Shown here: positions 58,991 through 64,000 of the stretch, one piece after another
Position numbering within the stretch: the stretch's first letter is position 1
Layout of the letters: each line of letters opens with the position of its first letter
Assembly (NCBI RefSeq): GCF_008831285.2
Contig: NC_045145.1
Coordinates: 20,396,802 to 20,460,801, forward strand
Origin: Nymphaea colorata
Taxonomy: Eukaryota; Streptophyta; Magnoliopsida; Nymphaeales; Nymphaeaceae
DNA: 64,000 bases
Reading direction: 5' to 3'
The notes under the pieces: generated by a model
Database searches by the model: none
What the model was told of the DNA's origin: nothing
What the model saw: the letters and a program-made list of their open reading frames with translations, nothing else
Translations under genes and position numbers: made by a program

Positions 58991-60372
58991 GTGGCAGAAG
59001 TGGACCCAAGAAGGGCTCTAAAACTCAGGCGACCCAATTCGTCTAAGGGGGTGTTTGATTGGTGGAACACGCCAGGCAGGACGTGTGGAGCATCCATGCT
59101 CTGGGAGCTGCATTTGTTCTTTTTGTTCCGGAATTGAAAGTCTTGTTCCTCATGAAAAAACAAGAACCAAATGTCGACTGGTAGGTCGATGGATTGAATT
59201 CAAATTGGATGCAACTTTTATTAATGTATGATAGTTTGGAATTGAGTATGAATGAAAATTTTTGAATTTAGTTTCAAATCCGTGTCTACCTTTTATTTTT
59301 CTCATTCAAATCTGAATTTAACTTTTAAATAAACAATTGAATCAGAACCACGTTATAAATGTATAAATATTTATCTAAAACCAAATCGGAATCTAATTTG
59401 ATGTCATTTCTTGAATCTGAATGTGACCCGGTTTCTTATAGTTTGATTGAATATCTTATTCGTATCCATTCCATTGACATTCCTAATTTTCTTGATAGCT
59501 TTGAATTAGACTAATGGGGGTAATTTTCATCTCTTCAGCCTATAGAACTTGGGCTGCATCAGCATCAGCGAGGTAATATTTAACTTAAATACTGAGCTCG
59601 ACCACTTAAAACACACAGACATTACACTACCTGCCTTTTTATAAGCCCTAGCTATACCAACTACATCATTACTTTTAAGCAATGAATGAACTCAATTTTC
59701 AATGTCTTAATAATATGCACAAAAAATTTCTCATCTGAGTAGCAAAGGCTACAAAACTTTTTAATGACATAGGAACACAAAAGAATCGTTCGGAATCACT
59801 CTGGCCAGTTTGCAAGTGGGTCGGATCTAGACAGGAAACTTGGGTTATTCTTGGCAGTATGAGATGCGGTTCTACTCAATTTTCAACTGGTTGAAGCGCC
59901 CCCCTCGTCTGTGTCTCTTCTATTGTTGGGGCTCTGGATCGAAATCGAACAAGCATTGACACATTAGACAAGAAAGAGAGGGGCATCCAATGGCTCCACA
60001 TTTTAGTGGGGAATAATCCATAGAGTCATGGCATATGAACAGATAACGCATTTAGTGGGTTGGTGGATTATCAGAAAAACATATCTTCTCATCCCTCTCA
60101 AACCCAAAGATTGGCCCACTTCTTCATCTCTGAAGAAAAAGAATCCAGGAGCATGGGTTCTGCAACTTTTGCTGGTTCATGGTCTGAATGGAGCCAAAGA
60201 AGAAAAGGGGAGTACTGGTTAGAGCTGTCATTGTTTTACAGTTGGGCCATGAAAGCCCAGTCTTTGTCTTGGCGTTAAGCCTTTTCTTATTAATCCCCTT
60301 CCTCCCTCTTGGATTTTCCTTCTCTGCTCACCATCACAGTGTGGGGAGGGAAGACATGGCCGTCGATTCCTA

Positions 60373-61175
60373 ATGTGGATTTCTTGGACAAAAAGCAGGC
60401 GCAGGCTTCCCCACTTTAGGTTCAAGAATGGAGAAACGGTGCAGCTCCCTTCTTCAAGTCTTGCATCAGTGGAGTCCCTCACTGTGCCACAGGTATCTCA
60501 GCCTCTCACTTTCACTGTATGTCTGTGTTATGTGGACAAGGAACATATTGATGTTCTTATCGAATTATAGAAGGCTAAACAATGCAATAAAGCTAGTAAT
60601 TCTTCAAAATCTTGTTTCAATCTATACGTACTTCGTGTTTATGCTGAAACATTTCCTCAACAATTTTTCTGGAGGGGAAAAGATAACACAAGATTTTAAT
60701 TTCTTGGTGGGATTCTCCATGGTTGTGAGATTCCTAACTTGGGCATGCGCGATTGTCAATTAAAGTAACTGCAATGCGTTTGGACTCTGGGGAGCAGGAG
60801 CAGGTGATCGTTATGACGGCGGATCTGAAGTGCCCGGATGGAAGGCGAAGAGTATCTGAAGTTCTATCAAGAATGGGTGGTAATCCTTCTAGACACGAAC
60901 ATATCTGTCTGTTTTAGTTTCTCTTTCCACATCAAACAATTTGCCAATTTGGACCAGAGAACTGCCACCCTGCTCTTCTTTATTCCATCCGCTTTACATA
61001 TACATTGCTTCTTAGTTATCATGCACACGCAGATGACATAGGGTCGGTTTTGGTGGACTCGAGGGAAAAGACGGTCATCCTGAGTTGCAGATTCGGCGGC
61101 AACGCAAGGAAGAAGAGCGTCAGTAGCTGGTTATATGCACCAGTATGGCATATAACCAGGTCGCGCAGTCTGTAA
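60373..61175 (+). CDS. HMA-like (heavy-metal-associated) small protein lacking the CxxC pair
   Basis: Three exons join in phase: 60373-60492, 60798-60879 and 61033-61175, giving 114 aa. Exon 1 encodes FRFKNGETVQLPSSSLASVE, a leader seen in some plant HMA proteins. Exons 2-3 carry the ferredoxin-like HMA core: QVIVMTADLKCPDGRRRVSE, then VLVDSREKTVILSCRFGGNA. HMA proteins bind soft metals through a CxxC in the first loop; here the equivalent is C52-P-D-G55, so one cysteine is missing and metal binding is doubtful. The third exon runs on to a short tail after KKSVSSW. The ATG at 60373 is the first in frame, but the start is uncertain because the N-terminus was set only by frame. A second HMA gene lies 2.2 kb downstream on the same strand. 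Confidence 0.7.
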
Positions 61176-61526
61176 TACTGAAGAACTGTAAAAGTTGGTA
61201 GGACCAGTCTTTCGAAGGCTGATGTACAATGAATTAATGGCGTCCCCCATTTCTTGGGCCAGTAAATCCTCAGTTTCCTGTAGTACTTCCTGAATTATCT
61301 GTACAGCGGGTTTTCTGTGCTTGTTAAATACAATAAGGAATGTGAATGAGGATCTACTGCCATAGAAGAAAAAAAAAACTCCAAAATTTTCTTGATCATA
61401 CCTACCAGTCATGGAGGAACTGGTCTGTTCTGCTGGGGGAAGCAGGATCAGTGTCCGGGCTGAGTACCCAGATGAGTAGTCACCAGCATTAATCTCCTCC
61501 AGAAACACATTAATTTCAGGAAGCAA
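61131..61526 (-). other. Coding-like - strand frame, unidentified
   Basis: A 131-codon frame with two protein-like blocks: INVFLEEINAGDYSSGYSAR to PPAEQTSSSMTG, next to a GTAGGT donor, and AVQIIQEVLQETEDLLAQEM to LYISLRKTGPTN. The blocks do not join by a clean in-phase splice. The right block overlaps the 3' end of the HMA-like gene on the other strand. It may be the decayed end of an unknown gene. Confidence 0.25.
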
Positions 61527-63389
61527 ATAGAAGACAAGGATCTCTCAAGTGGAACATGCTGCTAAGGTGGTGTAACACTCCAAAAGTTTAGTCATTTTTA
61601 ACTCTCATCCCAAAGTTGTTATTGGACGAGTTGAGATCTACCATGACAGGTGGTGGAGTTACCAGAGGATTCTACTCCTTAAGCAATACAAACGTGTGCT
61701 CGGGAGCTCACTTGCTGAAACTTTTACTCAACTCACTCGTCAACAAGTGGTTGCAGCTATCCTCCAAACCTGTCATAGCCTATCTAATTGTCTATCATAA
61801 TCATGTGGCCTAAGTAGGCCTCCTTTGCCTCTTTTTTCTCACTATCATGCTTAATTTATGATAATCCATACTTAGTATATGATAATCTATGTTTAATCAT
61901 GCTTAGACTAGGATTAGATTTACTTTAACTGTCATTAGGATCAATCAGGGTTCATGTATGCCCCTCTATCATCAATCTAAAAAATGAAAGCTTACTTAGG
62001 CTTAACATTCACAATTGGGATTCTCTTTTACTTATTTAGATAAGGACTCGTCTCAAATCAGAAAGAGGGAAATTCTGATCTGAAAATGGATGGTTTCATG
62101 GCTTAAACATCTGAAGTCAAACTAGATCACAAGAAGCCATCAAATGCCTCCTTGGTGTTTCACAAGGATCAGGAAATTTTCCTATCTGCAAACTCAACTT
62201 GGGTAGTGGAACGTGTCTCCACAAAGTCGCAGTCAGTGTAACCAATCTTCATTTCTATTCATTTTTCAACACGAATCAAATCAAACCACCTGCATGGCGA
62301 ATTTAGAGCTCATGTAAAAGTGGTAATTAATTAGCCTAATGAACGGCAGCAAAAACAATATAATGTGTTTGGATGACACCCTAACAAAAAGTTGTTCTGA
62401 AAAAATCAATTTTGTAAATAGTTTTATAATCATTTCCAAAAAATGGTTTGCTCGTTTGGATGATGTCCAAAACACATTTTCACACAAAATGGGCTTTTAA
62501 GCATTTTCAGAAAACTGGTTTGTGTGTCTGGATTACATCTAAAACACAATTTTTTGTGAATAACCTAGGGGGATCAGGTTCTTCAATCTTCTAAAACCAG
62601 GGTTTTTGAAAACTTAATTTTGTGAAAATCTGGTTTACGATGTTACCCAAACACTACCATAGTCTTCATCTTCCTGTCCACTGCTGGTGTGAGTGGTGCT
62701 CTTGTCCCCTTTTAATAAACAGAGAGAGAATCGAACATGACTTGGCTTGCTCCAACGTCCTCGTCTTTTTCTGGAAGAGGAAGGAAGGAGAACCGAAGCG
62801 AATGAGATGAGTCTCTTCCGCCTTCGGCAAGAAAACGGATCAGATTCGCACGCTTTGAAAGGGAAAGGCGAAAACGAAACAAAAGAAAAACTCGATTGGT
62901 TTTCCATTCGTCTCACGTAATCTCCACAATCTCAAACCACCATGATATTCCAATTCCGATATGGTAAAATGCCTTCCTCCCAATCCATTCTCGTTCTCCG
63001 CAGGAAGCAACAGAAATCTCTGAAGCAAAACTCACGAAGTTGGGAACTTCCCTTATATATGCAAAAGGTCGCGCTCGTCCTCACCACCATGAGAAAGCGC
63101 AGGTAAAAACATCGCCCGATATATGTCGGAAAAGGCAAGTCCAAAGCAGCAATACTCGCCCTTCTTCCTCGTTACGTTTCATTCCGTCGGTGTTTGAAGG
63201 GAACCATTTTCCCCAAAAAAGACGGATACATTGGGAAAATGGAATTTCAAAGCTCACCCCTTTTCCTTAACTTGTCATTCCATTAGTTTGAGTATCGGTT
63301 CTCAGTAGTTTATGAGTTCAGTTCATCAATGGGAGAACAGAGGGAACTGAAGAAAGATCACCAAATTGTTTTGTTTATGTTTCACGCAG
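61176..63389. other. Region between the two HMA genes
   Basis: Besides the - strand frame above, 61591-61800 is open on the + strand (VVIGRVEIYHDRWWSYQRIL, LGSSLAETFTQLTRQQVVAA) without a start codon; it may be a gene or retroelement fragment. A TTTGGATGAC-type repeat lies at about 62355-62660, with ends GTGTTTGGATGACACC and reverse-complemented GTGTTTGGGTAACATC. The remaining DNA has no supported feature. Confidence 0.35.
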
Positions 63390-63782
63390 GCTTACTGCAT
63401 GCTGATGAGGGTGCCCATTGATTGCAACGGCTGCTACAAGAAGGTCCGGAGGGCTCTCCTCAAGATGCCTGGTTAGGTCCCTTTTCCTTTCTCTCTGTTC
63501 TTAGATTCACAGGGCTCCTGAAAGGAGCTTGATTCCGATACTGTTTAGTTCAGATTTTTATGAAGGTGTCTTTTCTTTGGATCATCATCACAATTGTTGA
63601 ATGATTTGATTTTCAATGAAGCGATCCACAGCCATGTGATCGACAGGAAGCAGGGCAGAATCAAGGTGTGTGGGACGTTCAAGCCACCTGAGGTTGCCAT
63701 TGGCCTAAGGAAGCGCATAAACCGTCGGATCGAAATTCTTGAAATCCAAGAGGCTGATGTTACCGCCATGTATGCAGCCTGA
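63390..63782 (+). CDS. HMA (heavy-metal-associated) domain protein, 5' end unresolved
   Basis: Two certain exons: 63390-63471 and 63622-63782. The first encodes MLMRVPIDCNGCYKKVRRAL with an intact CNGC metal-binding loop; the second encodes SHVIDRKQGRIKVCGTFKPP and a basic LRKRINRRIEILEI segment, ending at TGA. This is the plant single-HMA family (HIPP-related, no visible isoprenylation CaaX box), thought to bind copper, zinc or cadmium. From the ATG at 63399 the product is 77 aa. An upstream exon ending at 63102 (GT donor) in the MQKVALVLTTMRKR frame leaves phase 2, which does not match the acceptor at 63389; the alternative frame that fits (GRARPHHHEKAQ) has no ATG. So the true first exon is undecided. 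Confidence 0.75.
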
Positions 63783-64000
63783 TGTTCCTAGAAGAGGGCA
63801 TGGCTTCTTCTCGCAAGGACATCTACAATCTAGCTGATCTGCTATCAGTAACAAGACTGCAGTTTCATGGTCAGGGTGTGCCTGAATTCAGAAACTAATC
63901 TCTGCTTACCAAACATGGATAAAAAGTATGCTCATTTTTCTCGACTCTTAAGCTGCAAATGTAAATGAACATGTAATTTATTGGTAGACATATTATAAGA
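63783..64000. other. 3' flank of the second HMA gene
   Basis: Short AT-rich sequence to the window end; probably 3' UTR. Nothing further is seen. Confidence 0.5.

Larger units (their letters stand above)
55850..60372. other. Intergenic region with repeats
   Basis: About 4.5 kb with no supported gene. It includes the BAH-Agenet 3' flank, a two-copy tandem repeat at about 56508-56567, GCTCGAG-rich low-complexity DNA at about 57295-57430, a TTTGGATGCC-type repeat at about 58040-58330 and a hAT MITE at 58820-58990. Short open frames carry no recognisable motif. The last 300 bases may be the promoter of the HMA gene. Confidence 0.45.

Overview
The window is nuclear DNA of a flowering plant. The genes are split by GT-AG introns, several encode plant-specific or plastid-targeted products, and the long AT-rich spacers are full of small terminal-inverted-repeat transposons, microsatellites and decayed gene pieces. 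Nothing seen here fixes the clade below angiosperm. No rRNA gene, convincing tRNA gene, CRISPR array or prokaryotic operon is present.

Layout from left to right: a plastid pyruvate dehydrogenase E2 gene (LTA2-like, +, 1179-4882); an IST1-like ESCRT-associated gene (+, 8185-10148), convergent with the meiotic recombination gene HOP2 (-, 12257-10579); a head-to-head pair of decayed copies of an unidentified gene (14707-15842); a transposon-rich stretch holding a tentative spliced small ORF on the - strand (24725-17683); the spliceosomal kinase gene PRP4 (-, 34062-25413, twelve exons); a two-exon plastid membrane protein gene (+, 36133-41797) whose 5 kb intron holds transposons and a captured SmD3 fragment; a long gene-poor tract (41798-51157); a BAH plus Agenet chromatin-reader gene (+, 51158-55849); and two small heavy-metal-associated (HMA) domain genes (+, 60373-61175 and about 63390-63782).

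Exon structures were built by hand from open frames, splice sites and phase. The LTA2, IST1-like, HOP2, PRP4, plastid membrane and BAH-Agenet models close in phase from ATG to stop, and LTA2 and HOP2 come out close to the lengths known for the families. The genes do not form a pathway: this is ordinary plant synteny of housekeeping, splicing, meiotic and chromatin genes.

I found no convincing undescribed biological system. The observations most worth a second look are: a PIF/Harbinger-like element (37274-38732) that seems to have captured part of an SmD3 gene with its intron; a tandem duplication that copied the splice acceptor of the plastid membrane gene; a family of three hAT-type MITEs with 8-bp target duplications plus an unrelated fourth one; a hidden short spliced ORF between 17.7 and 24.7 kb; and an HMA protein that lacks one cysteine of the metal-binding pair.
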